The translations under genes and the position numbers were made by a program. The notes under the pieces are model-generated. The model did no database searches. It saw only the letters and a list, made by a program, of their open reading frames with translations, and was not told the origin of the DNA. From contig NC_134757.1 in the NCBI RefSeq assembly GCF_050436995.1, forward strand, positions 10,986,501 through 11,050,500: 64,000 bases of DNA, read 5' to 3'. Numbering within the stretch: the stretch's first letter is position 1; each line of letters begins with the position of its first letter. This stretch comes from Anticarsia gemmatalis (Eukaryota > Arthropoda > Insecta > Lepidoptera > Erebidae). This document shows positions 36,501 to 43,364 of this stretch, one piece after another.

Positions 36501-38738
36501 TCTTTTATTATATTTTCTTTACTGTTAAATTTGTAAAATCACAAGTCTTTTAGTTATTAAACAATAGATAAATTTGCTCAGTCTATTTTTGGTGATTAAT
36601 CCCAGAAAAGGACCCGTATAATATTAGTTTAAAAATAATCCATGCACACATTAATATTTATTTTCTAAATCTGCATTATAAAAAGTAACGTTTTGAAGGC
36701 TTAAAATGGTCAATGTAAGCACACGAACGAAGATGCACTAAAAAAGTTATAGTAGTACTTTTCCTAAGGTTCTTGCCAATATTATTAGTGCCTAAAAAAG
36801 AAGCACTTTTCCTACAGTGATACCTAATATCATCAGGACCCTAAAATAGACTATGTTAGCTTTAGGTTTTCTCTTACTTTGACCCCTCAACAAAATCACC
36901 TATTCTTAGCTCCATGTTTCAAAACACCTCAGTGCCAATTTAGCAGGTAAGGTGTACATGTAGCGTTAAAGGCGAGATTAGATTTATTACCCGCGTGTCT
37001 TTGACTCACACAATGTGCTCGGAGACACGACTTACGAATCGTGTTAGCTGTGGTAAAGTGATCAAAGGTGTGTACGTACTTGCTGAGGGAAATTTAGTCT
37101 GCATTGTGATATTGGAAGATATTGGTCTTGAATTTTCATATAGCTTGGGGTTTAAGATATTTATTGGTCGTGCCTTAGTGATTTTGGGAAGATTTCATGT
37201 GTTTGTTGAATGTGATGATATTTGAAGATAGGTAATGACTTGTATTTTGGGTTCTACATGTTTCTTTTGTAACTTTGAAGAAATCAAGAAAATTGCAATT
37301 AATATGTATATAAATGATAGAATACCACTCTATGAACTGGTTATTACTTGGTTTGAAATGGTGATCACCATTTTGCTGACTACAAAGAGAAGAGCATACG
37401 CTTCAAGAAGTTTATTGAAGAAATTTGTATTATTTCTTAGTACATCTTTAATCGAAACAACAGACTCTCATATTAATTTCATTAACAATCTAATACAAAG
37501 AATGTACGAAGTCCCATGAAGCGTGAATTTCGCGATATATAGTTTTAACCAAACAGCGAAACTTCTCGAAATATGCACCGTCGTACTGCAGAGTTTTAAT
37601 TAAGGTAAAATTCATATAGAGATAAGAGGGGAGGCTCGAAGAATTTAATTCTGTTGGTTTTCATTATAACGGTGAACGTGAGACGCCTTTTATTATATTT
37701 TTAAGTAATGAGGCACTGGATGCATGAAATTTCATATCCATCGATAAATTTGAAATATTAAAACTTAATTTGTGTCGTTTTTAATAACAGCTTTAGTAAT
37801 TGGTAAAATTATGGTTTAACTTGTTCAAACTGGAAATTGTTTGAAGTGAAAACGTGCTACAAAGTGATATGATAGTGCTACGGAATGTGCTACAAAGCGA
37901 CATGTTAGAGCTACGGAATAAGCTACGAAGTGACATGTGGGTGCTACGAAATACTCTGAATAGGGAGAAACAATAAGAAAATAAAAAGCCACGATATGAA
38001 AGTTAATGGATATTTTTTGTCTAATTCATTAAGATATACTCAATGTTATGTCAATGAAGGTATTTTTTTCTTCACGATGCTACGAAAATCACAATGTACC
38101 TGGTTAAAGTTTGAATATTTAATACTTTAATATTAACGTTCGTGAAACGGTGTATGCAGGTGCAAAAGTTAAAACAATTTCACAATTGCATTAAAAGTTA
38201 AATGACTTGCAGATAACCGAAACGAATTGGACAATAAATATTGAGTTCTTGAAGTTTTTACTTTTTATTGTTTTTTACTTGAAAAGTTTTTATTTACCTT
38301 TATGCTTTTAATTTTCGAAGTAGATTGTGATACATATAAAGTTTCTTAGCTTTAGTGGAAAAATAATATTTTTTTATGGTCTGCTAACTGTTATTTATAT
38401 GATACGACGATATAAATAATGTGATTATATTTATCTTGATTTAGCCTTAGCCAGATCAGTATGCGACCACAGCTACTGTCTGTCACAAACGTTTGCGCAA
38501 GGACAAATGCTATATTTTATTGCATTTGTCCTTGCGCAAATCTATCTTATCAATGAAGCCGGAAATTTGAAGTCCCTCCAATTGGACTTCAAGTCTGGCC
38601 ACTTCAACATGTTTGCCGCGTCTAGAAACGGGCATTGGGTACTTCTAATTAACTATTATTATTGTAATTAGCATGCAAACAACACAAATACTTACGGCTG
38701 GTGTCATTGAACTCGTGCGGTAACCGTGACGCGTTCAT
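5618..38738 (-). CDS. 5-HT1: 5-HT1-type serotonin receptor, five coding exons joined (467 aa)
   Basis: The join is 38738-38696, 24821-24627, 11864-11731, 8058-7949 and 6539-5618 on the minus strand. It sums to 1404 bases, with intron phases 1, 1, 0 and 2 and GT/AG at every junction. The product is a seven-helix class A receptor of the plasma membrane; in the insect 5-HT1 family, serotonin binding couples mainly to Gi and lowers cAMP. Landmarks by residue: N81 (TM1), D109 (TM2), C136 paired with C216 (disulfide), D143 (amine counter-ion), D160-R161-Y162, W187 (TM4), P236 (TM5), a basic third inner loop of about 130 residues, W399 in CWLP (TM6), and NPVIY at 436-440 (TM7). The carboxyl tail is short, as in 5-HT1 receptors. 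The motif GWKDPDY after TM4 and the KAAKTLAIITGAF stretch also fit insect 5-HT1 receptors. Lepidoptera carry more than one 5-HT1 subtype and I cannot say which this is. An octopamine or tyramine receptor is much less likely. Confidence 0.93.
7949..8058 (-). CDS. 5-HT1: 5-HT1 receptor coding exon 4 (TM3, amine-binding Asp)
   Basis: This short exon was found by looking for the missing TM3. It is 110 bases, between acceptor TTTCCTGACAG and donor ACAG/GTAAAA, phase 0 in and phase 2 out, closing Arg161 of DRY with the next exon. It encodes VSQGWILGPELCDMW, then TSSDVLCSSASILHLVAIATD. C136 is the disulfide cysteine and D143 the conserved amine counter-ion. The two residues after C146 are Ser-Ser, where most relatives have Cys-Thr. 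A tandem repeat begins 7 bases upstream of the exon, in the intron. Confidence 0.92.
8065..8250. repeat. Tandem repeat, about 62-67 bp unit, 2.8 copies
   Basis: Units start at 8065, 8127 and about 8192, each with GAAAGATAGATA-like start, TTAGAAATAATATTC and (units 1 and 2) GTAGCAGTAGTCCTTAA. The first unit begins 7 bases from the acceptor of receptor exon 4, so part of the acceptor's upstream region is repeated. Confidence 0.7.
8251..11429. other. Receptor intron 3, remainder
   Basis: No coding exon beyond those of the receptor. A markedly C+A-rich stretch on the plus strand lies at 9200-9480 and includes a 130-codon open frame of low complexity that I do not accept as a gene. A weak SINE box B (GTGGGTTCGAATCT, about 10718) is present. 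Confidence 0.5.
11430..11640. mobile_element. MITE family 4, GC-rich, about 45-bp inverted ends
   Basis: Left CGGTACAGGATCGAAGTAAA, CAGCTAGTATCGTTTACATC; right end in reverse CGGTACAAGATCGGAGTAAA, CAGCTAGTATTGTCTACATC. The outer part contains GAACTTTCGT on both sides. Ends about 90 bases from receptor exon 3, within intron 3. Only one copy in the window. Confidence 0.75.
11731..11864 (-). CDS. 5-HT1: 5-HT1 receptor coding exon 3 (end of TM1, TM2)
   Basis: The acceptor is CTGTCCACAG and the donor ATGAG/GTAACA; 134 bases run from phase 1 to phase 0. Residues 81-124 begin with NVFVIAAIIIERN (end of TM1 and first inner loop) and continue with LAVADLMVACLVMPLGAVYE. This contains the sodium-site Asp109 and the MPLGAVYE ending that is highly characteristic of insect 5-HT1 receptors. 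An inverted-repeat element ends about 100 bases downstream, in the following intron. Confidence 0.93.
12260..12395. mobile_element. MITE family 1, strongly diverged copy
   Basis: GTATCGAGAAGCGAGCATTT, CAATGTACTGG and ATAGCTGGTTGTCGATAGTA, TTAGTAGAAAACG keep the order of family landmarks. In receptor intron 2, about 400 bases upstream of exon 3. Confidence 0.4.
13842..14010. mobile_element. MITE family 2, reference copy
   Basis: ACGTATCTCAGTTGACAA is repeated in perfect inverted form at the other end (18 of 18), with a weaker extension to GGGC(T)ATCAC outside. The interior is shared with 33397-33564 (TAGTTTACGTCAAATTG, GGGAGAAAACAATGTACAGC). No open frame of note. In receptor intron 2. Confidence 0.75.
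14570..14640 (+). repeat. Diverged fragment of the TATAAATGCGAAAGT repeat
   Basis: GACATTATAAAGGTGACGG, CTTTGTCTGTCTGTTACG and GAATAGCTGAAG follow the same order as the copy at 1065-1262. Confidence 0.4.
17512..17648. mobile_element. MITE family 3 (AATGCAACGGGTCTTAAAC termini)
   Basis: AATGCAACGGGTCTTAAAC near 17520 is repeated exactly in inverted form near 17622-17640 (19 of 19), with flanking ATTATA-type ends. The interior is GC-richer (CCAGTCAGCCCGTGACCGCG). A short relative lies at 30196-30270. In receptor intron 2. Confidence 0.75.
18297..18598 (+). repeat. Widespread lepidopteran repeat (GGTACGGAACC / CTCGCACTTG type)
   Basis: The order is AGGTTCCTTGG, AAAGGGTAAAAACGAGA, CACCAGGCTCTATCTCATGA, GGGGGCTCCCATACAACAAA, AATGGTACGGAACCTTAAG and AGCTCGCACTTGACCGGTTT. 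It is recognisable as a ubiquitous lepidopteran dispersed element that is transcribed inside many introns. Its transposition class is not evident to me. Confidence 0.65.
18825..18885 (+). repeat. RTE-like 3' end fragment
   Basis: GTCTTTGGTCTCTGCCTATC, CCCTTGGAGAAAAGGCGTAA, TTTTATGTAC. Same element as 31485-31600; a SINE fragment starts immediately after it. Confidence 0.5.
18890..18960 (-). mobile_element. SINE fragment (3' body), same family as 545-751
   Basis: The plus strand reads CTCGTCTTGCGTAACC, GGACTTTTTACAAACATAC and AACGGA, matching the body of the 545-751 SINE. The tRNA-like head is missing. It directly follows a fragment of an RTE-like 3' end (18825-18885). Confidence 0.6.
19540..19720 (-). 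repeat. Remnant of an RTE-type retrotransposon 3' end
   Basis: The plus strand reads AGCCTAGCCTTTCTTCCAAC, TTGGAGTCGGCTTCCAATCT, CGGCTACTGCAGCTGGGTAA, CAACCCAGTTACATGGGT and CGGTAAGACTAGTTGTCAGA. Reversed, this is the 3' trailer usual for RTE-like elements of Lepidoptera. No coding part is present. Confidence 0.55.
21352..21520 (+). repeat. Shorter copy of the GGTACGGAACC / CTCGCACTTG repeat
   Basis: GTTCCGTACCCAAACGGTAA, ACGGGACCCTATTACTAA, four CTGT-type units, CTGTATCTTATAAACCGTGA, GGTACGGAACCCTTC and CAACTCGCACTTGCCCAG match 18297-18598 in order. The central part is deleted. Confidence 0.65.
21896..22086. mobile_element. Foldback MITE family 1, best complete copy
   Basis: The arms are about 58 bp: left CGATTCTCTACTACTATCGA, CTACCGACAACCGGCTAGC, TATCGA..; the right end read in reverse gives CGATTCTCTACTACTATCGA, CTGCCGACAACCGACC, then CATCGAGAAATTTTG. 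Between them are ATTTAGAATGCACTGCC and CATCCGTTAGAGGCGCTGAT. There is no coding potential. Lies in receptor intron 2. Confidence 0.8.
24627..24821 (-). CDS. 5-HT1: 5-HT1 receptor coding exon 2 (N-glycosylated tail and TM1)
   Basis: The exon lies between acceptor CTCTTCCAG and donor G/GTAAGT (195 bases, phase 1 in and phase 1 out). It encodes residues 16-79 plus the first base of Gly80. The tail carries four sequons (NCS, NTT, NGT, NTT) and three cysteine or tryptophan-rich patches, then the hydrophobic run SLVLMTVTSVVLALIILATIV, which is TM1. It is GC-rich compared with the surrounding intron, as expected for a coding exon in this genome. The plus strand also shows an open frame over this exon, which is a shadow. 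Confidence 0.9.
27098..27240. mobile_element. MITE family 1, rearranged copy
   Basis: GAGTAGCTATCGACAAAAAT, TGTATGAAAAATTGATCAGT, AGCGCGATTTTCTACTACCA and GGTTGTCGATAGAAGC. The blocks occur in an order suggesting two partial copies joined. Confidence 0.6.
27840..27887. repeat. Perfect hairpin, 21-bp stem, 6-base loop
   Basis: TACTCATTATTTGTCTACTA and G pair with CTAGTAGACAAATAATGAGT and A without mismatch; loop TTGAGA. Not part of a recognised family. In receptor intron 1. Confidence 0.85.
28804..29012 (+). repeat. Widespread insect repeat ending TATAATATTAGTGTAGAT
   Basis: CTAGCTGACCCGCGCAACTT, ATAATGGGTCAAAATTTTCC, CCTTCCTCGATAAATGGGCT, TCAAATCGGACCAGTAGTTC, GAGATTAGCGCGTTC, (AAAC)n and CTTCAGCTTTATAATATTAG. 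This is among the commonest insect intronic repeats. A short fragment of the AGTAGTTCCCGAGATTA piece also lies at about 5132-5150. Confidence 0.7.
29930..29960. repeat. Perfect hairpin, 13-bp stem, 5-base loop
   Basis: CCATACTCAAAAT pairs with ATTTTGAGTATGG; loop CTACT. Confidence 0.7.
30196..30270. mobile_element. MITE family 3, internally deleted relative
   Basis: ATAATATTATAACGTAACGG, GTTTCCAAAC at the left and GAGACTCGTTTCATTATAAT, ATTAT at the right form imperfect inverted ends like 17512-17648, but only about 75 bases long. Confidence 0.5.
30375..31370 (+). repeat. Tandem duplication, period 534 bp
   Basis: Two direct copies, about 30375-30840 and 30900-31370, share long identical blocks: GTTACGCCATTAACAATGTT at 30541 and 31075, CTTAACTAGGTAAACCCTTT, TAAGACGAGGGCACACTT, ACTTCTGACTACCGACCTAC. 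A diverged partial third unit (AAATCGCTCACAGTAACACC) precedes them at about 30330-30360. No gene is included. Confidence 0.85.
31485..31600 (+). repeat. RTE-like 3' end fragment (TGGCGTTCTCTGGTCTCTG)
   Basis: GAAGTTTGTAAGGATCTTAC, AAGTGGCGTTCTCTGGTCTC, GGCGTGATTTCATGTATGTA with an ATGT-rich tail. Related pieces lie at 18825-18885 (+), 43365-43430 (-), 44285-44390 (+) and 52805-52870 (-), all truncated at the 5' side, as expected for target-primed reverse transcription. Confidence 0.5.
32320..32480. mobile_element. MITE family 1 copy
   Basis: TACAGTCAGTACTATCGAGT, ATCGAGAGTTTGACATTTAA, AATGTACTCTAAAAAACG, CTCGATGGCTCTAGATAGTC, GATAGCGGTGGAGAATCGCG. In receptor intron 1. Confidence 0.7.
32660..32800 (+). 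repeat. Diverged copy of the TATAAATGCGAAAGT repeat
   Basis: TGATAATATAAATGCGACAG, then CACTGTCTATTATGCTTTC, AACTTTAGTATGG and CAGGATACTTT parallel the order of the 1065-1262 copy. Confidence 0.45.
33312..33610. mobile_element. MITE family 1 copy interrupted by MITE family 2
   Basis: The first half (CCATCGAGTATCGAGAGTTT, GACTTTTAAAATGTACTGCC, GAGGTGCTGATCAG) and last half (ATAGCTAGCTGGTTGTCAGT, AGTCAATAGTGGTAGAAAAT) of family 1 flank a family 2 element at about 33397-33564. About 20 bases of family 1 are missing at the join. Confidence 0.7.
33397..33564. mobile_element. MITE family 2, copy nested in family 1
   Basis: CTAGTTTACGTCAAATTG, TCTAAGGGAGAAAGCAATGT, ACAGCATAGTGGCTTTCAAA and TGTCAACTGAGATG match the copy at 13842-14010. 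The ends carry GGGCTTATCACTTGTCTCAG and GTGTCAACTGAGATGCCCCC. Confidence 0.7.
37854..37953 (+). repeat. Minisatellite, 33-bp unit, three copies
   Basis: Units start at 37854, 37887 and 37920 (GTGCTACAAAGTGATATG, ATAGTGCTACGGAAT with drift). Each unit itself holds two GTGCTACRAA-like halves. In receptor intron 1, about 740 bases downstream of exon 1. Confidence 0.75.
38492..38540. repeat. Perfect hairpin, 19-bp stem, 11-base loop
   Basis: TTTGCGCAAGGACAAATGC (38492-38510) is the exact reverse complement of 38522-38540. It lies 156 bases beyond receptor exon 1, in intron 1. Confidence 0.85.
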
Positions 38739-38758
38739 GTTAGCTGTCGCCCGTCCTC
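38696..38758 (-). CDS. 5-HT1: 5-HT1 receptor coding exon 1 (start codon; 20 bases of 5' UTR)
   Basis: The acceptor is a pyrimidine tract ending TTCTTACAG just above 38758, and the donor after 38696 is CC/GTAAGT. The ATG at 38738-38736 opens a 14-residue stretch (MNASRLPHEFNDTS) that ends in phase 1, matching the next exon, where the split codon reads His15. Two N-glycosylation sequons (NAS, NDT) suit an extracellular tail. The frame upstream of this ATG is open back to the acceptor, so a start in an unseen exon further upstream cannot be excluded. It is the first methionine available here, and the tail length is reasonable for the family. The splice acceptor means that at least one more transcribed exon lies at higher coordinates. 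Confidence 0.78.
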
Positions 38759-38813
38759 CTGTAAGAAGAAACATACTTGGTTATTTGTGGCTCACACTCG
38801 TATTTTAAAATAT

Positions 38814-38828
38814 TGCTATTATGTAGAT
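38814..38828. repeat. Target-site duplication, left copy (15 bp)
   Basis: TGCTATTATGTAGAT borders the poly(T) run. It matches the sequence at 40672-40686 at 14 of 15 positions. This is the expected footprint of target-primed reverse transcription. Confidence 0.85.
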
Positions 38829-40671
38829 TTTTTTTTTTTTTTTTTTATAATCTTTATTTATTGAGGGCTTTTAACTCTATGAGCTTATGTCAGCCCCATC
38901 ACAACAAAAACAAAAAATCGACACAGTTATTTTCTTAAAACTACAAAATATAAATTTATAAACACATTTCACCTCACTGGCTGGATAAACTAAAAAAATA
39001 CTAAACATTCCTATGTCTAAACAATTCAAATTTAAATTATTATAAAACTTTTGCCTCTAAACAATAATGTTTCAAAATCAACTAATTTAGGCCTCAAACT
39101 TTGAGAGTTTTACTGTAAAATATCTAACTTATCCATTAAAAAGATTAAACAACTGTCCAACGACATCTCCACTGTTAAACATACTCCTAAGAAAATATTT
39201 ACATTCGTCACAAATAACTCTAAATGCCAACTGAATCTTTTCGTCTACAGTTTTTTCTGATATAAAAATATTCTTTAAATTCCAAATTAAATTCAGTAAG
39301 TCAAATTTTTTCTGTTTAGTACTACTAGGTTGTTTTCCAGTCATTTTCTCAAATTGTTCAGATTGTACAAAGCTGGGAATGGACTCAAACGAATCCACAT
39401 TTTCACTCTGACTGCTTTTTGTCCTTGTGCTCTTTTCTTTTCGTTTGACGCTGTATTTATGTGGTAATATCGGGGAAGAAGAATTCATGTCTTGCTGGCC
39501 ATCTGAAGAACTATGCACCACAACATTTGCTTGAACAACACTGCTGTATGTCCTATTTCCACTTGGCAGAACGTTGCTCAAGTCAATAGGTTTCTTTTTA
39601 ACTATCCTCTGAGGTACTGACTTCTCACCTTTATTTTTCAAATACATTTCGAAAGCTTTTTTATAAGTGACGCTCTGGTCACTCATAATAAAACGAATCT
39701 TCTTCTCTTGCACAAATCGAGGGCAACATTTGTCTAGAGCCATGTGCGATCCCTTACAATTAGGACACTTAAACACAGCAATATCACAGTTAACGTGATC
39801 CAAGCCACATTTGGGGCAAACTATTTTACTGGACGAGCAATATTTCTTTATATGCCCAAACTTCCAACACGCGGAGCACTGTGTAACTGGAAATACATAT
39901 TTCTCGACGGTAAATTTACACCCGTATGCGTAAATATACACGGGAGGATGTATACTCTTGAAAGATAACCTCAAAGTTTCGCTGTCAACCCATACATGAT
40001 CTCTGTTCAATCTCTTCAATCTTTTTACAGACAGAATGTCACATGACGCCAAAATATTTTCTAGTAATTCCTTCTCATCAATATCCAGATCAACTCCTCT
40101 AATGATACCATAAGACAAATTAATTTCATCAATAAACTGAGCTCGTATTTTCTTTTCAACTAATTTTTCACAGTTGGCGAGCTTTTCTGCTTGAATTTTA
40201 TTACTGAATCGGACAAATACTTTATATGGGCTTTTATATTTAATTTTAATGATGTTCATAATACCTTGATCACGAATAAGTCGAGCCAAAGCCATCTGCT
40301 TTGGTAAAATTTGTACCGATGACAAGGATACTTCATACTCGCCTCCAACTCGCATACTCTCCTCAGCATCCACGAATGTTTCAGATGAATTTATATTATT
40401 TTCAGCTGAAAAACTTCTGAACAGCTTCTTCTGCTTTCTCCTACAAACCGTGATATAGCCATCCTCGCTGCTGTCTCCACTATCCCGGGCTCTCTTGTCG
40501 CCCTTTTTATTCTTGTTATCGTCATCACTGACGTCGCCCTCTTCCATAACAAAGACAATTGTATATTATTATGTATTTACTGCTTATTAAATCCAAAATA
40601 TTGCAAAAATATAATTTTGGAAATAAAATTGAAAATTTTAGACAACGTTACGTCAACGGACCATAGACGAA
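38829..40671 (-). mobile_element. Complete gag-only retroposon (about 1.84 kb) with poly(A) tail
   Basis: Read on the minus strand, the unit has a 5' leader of about 124 bases (40671-40548), the single gag-like frame, a 3' trailer of about 280 bases with AATAAATAAA at about 38853-38862, and a run of 19 A (T on the plus strand, 38828-38846). Both ends abut copies of the same 15-bp host sequence, so the insertion is full length for its source RNA. Absence of a second frame is therefore a property of the source and not of 5' truncation. It lies 70 bp upstream of the acceptor of receptor exon 1, in sense orientation to that gene. Confidence 0.85.
39129..40547 (-). CDS. Gag-like (ORF1) protein of a non-LTR retroelement, three CCHC knuckles, intact
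   Basis: This is an unbroken 472-residue frame. The first 70 residues are acidic and lysine-rich. Residues about 71-215 form an RNA-binding-like region with the pattern SYGIIRGVDLDI, SETLRLSFKS, PPVYIYAYGCKF, usual in ORF1 proteins of the jockey/I/CR1-type elements. Three zinc knuckles follow: C224-C227-H232-C237, C244-C247-H251-C254 and C261-C264-H268-C274. The segment EKKIRFIMSDQSVTYKKAFE after them is also typical. The carboxyl part is Ser-rich. In such elements the protein binds element RNA and assists its transport and reverse transcription. No endonuclease or reverse-transcriptase frame accompanies it. Exact clade is uncertain. Confidence 0.88.
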   Translation of the reverse strand: MEEGDVSDDDNKNKKGDKRARDSGDSSEDGYITVCRRKQKKLFRSFSAENNINSSETFVDAEESMRVGGEYEVSLSSVQILPKQMALARLIRDQGIMNIIKIKYKSPYKVFVRFSNKIQAEKLANCEKLVEKKIRAQFIDEINLSYGIIRGVDLDIDEKELLENILASCDILSVKRLKRLNRDHVWVDSETLRLSFKSIHPPVYIYAYGCKFTVEKYVFPVTQCSACWKFGHIKKYCSSSKIVCPKCGLDHVNCDIAVFKCPNCKGSHMALDKCCPRFVQEKKIRFIMSDQSVTYKKAFEMYLKNKGEKSVPQRIVKKKPIDLSNVLPSGNRTYSSVVQANVVVHSSSDGQQDMNSSSPILPHKYSVKRKEKSTRTKSSQSENVDSFESIPSFVQSEQFEKMTGKQPSSTKQKKFDLLNLIWNLKNIFISEKTVDEKIQLAFRVICDECKYFLRSMFNSGDVVGQLFNLFNG

Positions 40672-40686
40672 TGCTATTAAGTAGAT
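40672..40686. repeat. Target-site duplication, right copy (15 bp)
   Basis: TGCTATTAAGTAGAT, with one A/T difference from the left copy. It marks the 5' boundary of the gag-only retroposon. Confidence 0.85.
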
Positions 40687-41394
40687 ATAAGGCCTGTTTT
40701 ACAGCCTATAAAGAAGTATCAATTAATCTCCCTCCTACATAAAATGTGTCTGAAAGATTTTTAATAAGTTCTGGAAAGAATTCAAAATCTGTGCCTCGAT
40801 AGGCATATTCCTCATTTAAGGACCACATTCGATCCCAAGGGTGTAACTATAGTCAGGAGATACAATTTCATTTATTAGCATTTAAAGCCAAATCTGCAAA
40901 TCTATATGCAGAAAAACTACCGCATCTTCATGAAACATTTAACCACAAAACAGAAAAACTATTTTATTGTTCGCTCACTTTGAACAAATCAAGTGTACTC
41001 GGAATATTGTAGTTAAATAAAAACCGTTTAGTTGAACAATGTTATTGAAACGTATTGTTATTTGTGAAGTAGAAGCCATAATAGTTGAAGAGGTTCGATT
41101 GGCAAGCGGTTTTGTAGCACTGCTGATATTTTGTAGCCATTTTTAAATATAAAAATATGGTTTTGTCAAGAACAATGGAGAGTAGCATTTGCAAGTGAAT
41201 GTCGTTACTTGTTTAAGAAGTTTAATGTATAAATTGACGCCATTTTTTAGGGAATAACTTCTGTGAAAAATCGCATCATTGTATTTTATTTCTTTGAGAA
41301 AATTTTATTTCCAAGGCTATAATTTGAAAATTGCATAGAGTTATACTGCAAACGTGTAAAATAGCCGTCAATATTATACTAATTTAGCTAACAG

Positions 41395-41605
41395 ATAAAA
41401 GTTAACCAGTAATCGTTTGTTTGTTTGTTTGTCGTATGCTTAGTGGTCAACCTAGTGTCAAAGTTGTTCAAGCCGCCCGAAGGCTTTTGACGTGGCTTAA
41501 CGACTGTTATCTTAGTAGCAACAACCGGGACCGACTTTTTACGTGCCCTCCGAAGCACGAAGACGCCCAGCTCAAATACCACTATGCGGTCACCCATCTA
41601 TAGAA
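41395..41605 (+). repeat. Dispersed repeat, copy A (inverted relative to 54735-54955)
   Basis: TTAGTGGTCAACCTAGTGTC, AAAGTTGTTCAAGCCGCCCG, then CACGAAGACGCCCAGCTC, AAATACCACTATGCGGTCAC and CCATCTATAGAA. The same blocks in the same order occur on the opposite strand at 54735-54955. A probable fragment of a retrotransposon 3' end; the plus-strand frame over it is short and not a gene. Confidence 0.6.
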
Positions 41606-43364
41606 GCAAGCATAATACTTAGTTATTGTTCAGTACGGCCGCAAACTTAATATAATTCTATAGCCCTATTACATTTCACTTTTTTTTGTATTTAGCCCTT
41701 ATCTCACTTGCCAACACATATTTATATGACTAGTGGGTGTAGGACAACAAATAAATTCGTACGCCTACTTTTCATTATTAACATTAAAATCTATTGTTAC
41801 AAGCCTATTTACATTCTGTGAGCAAATATTTTGATAATTCAAAAGTTTAGCTAACATTTGAATATAGGAGAAAATTCTGGGAATTATTTATTTTAGACTT
41901 TTTCGTAGTTTTCCTTATGTACATTTTAGTATTCGTTTGTATAGCGGAAAGCTTGTACATATTTTATTATGTTTAACGGTTAAATAGACCGTTAAATAGC
42001 AGTAGAAACGACTCAAGGTGCCTAATAATAATAATATAGGTGTTAATTTGGGACCGTAATATTAAACTAAGGTAAAAATTTATGGAAATATTAATTTCCA
42101 AATAACATAAGTAATAACTATAAATAAAATTATAAATACTTAAGTTTGCAATCATGCCGAAACTATCGAACGGATATTCATGAACTCTGGTAAAAAGATA
42201 GGTTACAACCTAGGTTATACTTTGTACCGGTGAAAATTTATTTCCACGGATGAAATTTGTTTTAAATGTAATTTATTTAGAGGTCGTGAAACCGTAGTTG
42301 TTTGATTATATAAAAGGTCAATGAACTCCAACAGTAAGCTAAAATAATGAGGCTTAGGTTTTAGTTTTGCTTTTCTGTTTATAATTGTTTTAGGGTCTTT
42401 GTTATTTGAGTAACGGGTTAGTCATTACTACCGAATCTGGGATTTGAGGTTAAACTAAAATACTTTAATGTGAAAACAATGAAATAGGAATACGGTAGCA
42501 TATTATTTATTTGGTAAAGGTTTTGTGACGGGTGAAAATAAAACATTGGTTTCAACTGATATTTTCTTATCGATAAATTATCGTAATAATATAAATCCTG
42601 AAAAACATGTTGTAATATTAACATTTTAGGATCTTTTGGTTTTAACTTTGATTCACATCAAGACAATTTTAAGACGTGTTGTGAGGTTTCAAATAATTTC
42701 TATGTACGCTCAAAAAAGTTGGAAACTTTATTGTTGAATATTTTAAACGAAAAAAATGCTTTACATATTACCTGATTCGGGAATCATAGTCAACTACTTA
42801 AAAAACAGTGTAACAGGTATCCTGTACAGTAAATAACATAACACAAGTAGAGATATTTCATAGAATAATATTCAAATATTACAAACACCAATATATTTTA
42901 TATTGTTAAAACGGTTGAAAAAAAGTATACACATTTTTCATAATGTATTGACTAAATATCTTGTATACAGATCTACCGCCTGGGAACGAGTTTATATTGA
43001 TTGGTTCGTCCCAGTGGTGTCGGCAAATCGCTACCCTCACAAACCTTTGGGAAATACAAAAAATATACATCTACTTGTAATATTGAAAGAGAATTTGATT
43101 ATGTTTGTATTTATTTTTTGATTGATGTTGTGTTAAAATGGTGTGTATTACTTATGAGTTCAGTCAAAAAATGTTCGTATTTAGGGTATGGCATAAGTTG
43201 ACCCCTTCCACGTAAGTCCGTCCTTTGAAACCGTAAAACCTTGCCTAGTAGTGGCACAGAAATGGGTTTATAAAAGAAAAATCTATCATCCTGCTTACAC
43301 ATATCTCAATTGGTACAGCTGTTTCGCGAGACAGGTAAACGGAAAGTCAAACATACAGACTGTT

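Larger units (their letters stand above)
24822..38695. other. Receptor intron 1
   Basis: The 13.9 kb intron between exons 1 and 2. Besides the repeats listed it is AT-rich without convincing exons. The 18-bp perfect palindrome AAATGGTGATCACCATTT lies at 37356-37373. Confidence 0.6.

Noticed and set aside
37854..37953. CRISPR-like array
   Set aside because: The units are contiguous, with no unique spacers, in an insect genome; a minisatellite.
39744..39968. Plus-strand frame inside the gag-like region
   Set aside because: Shadow of the minus-strand gag frame; no motif of its own.
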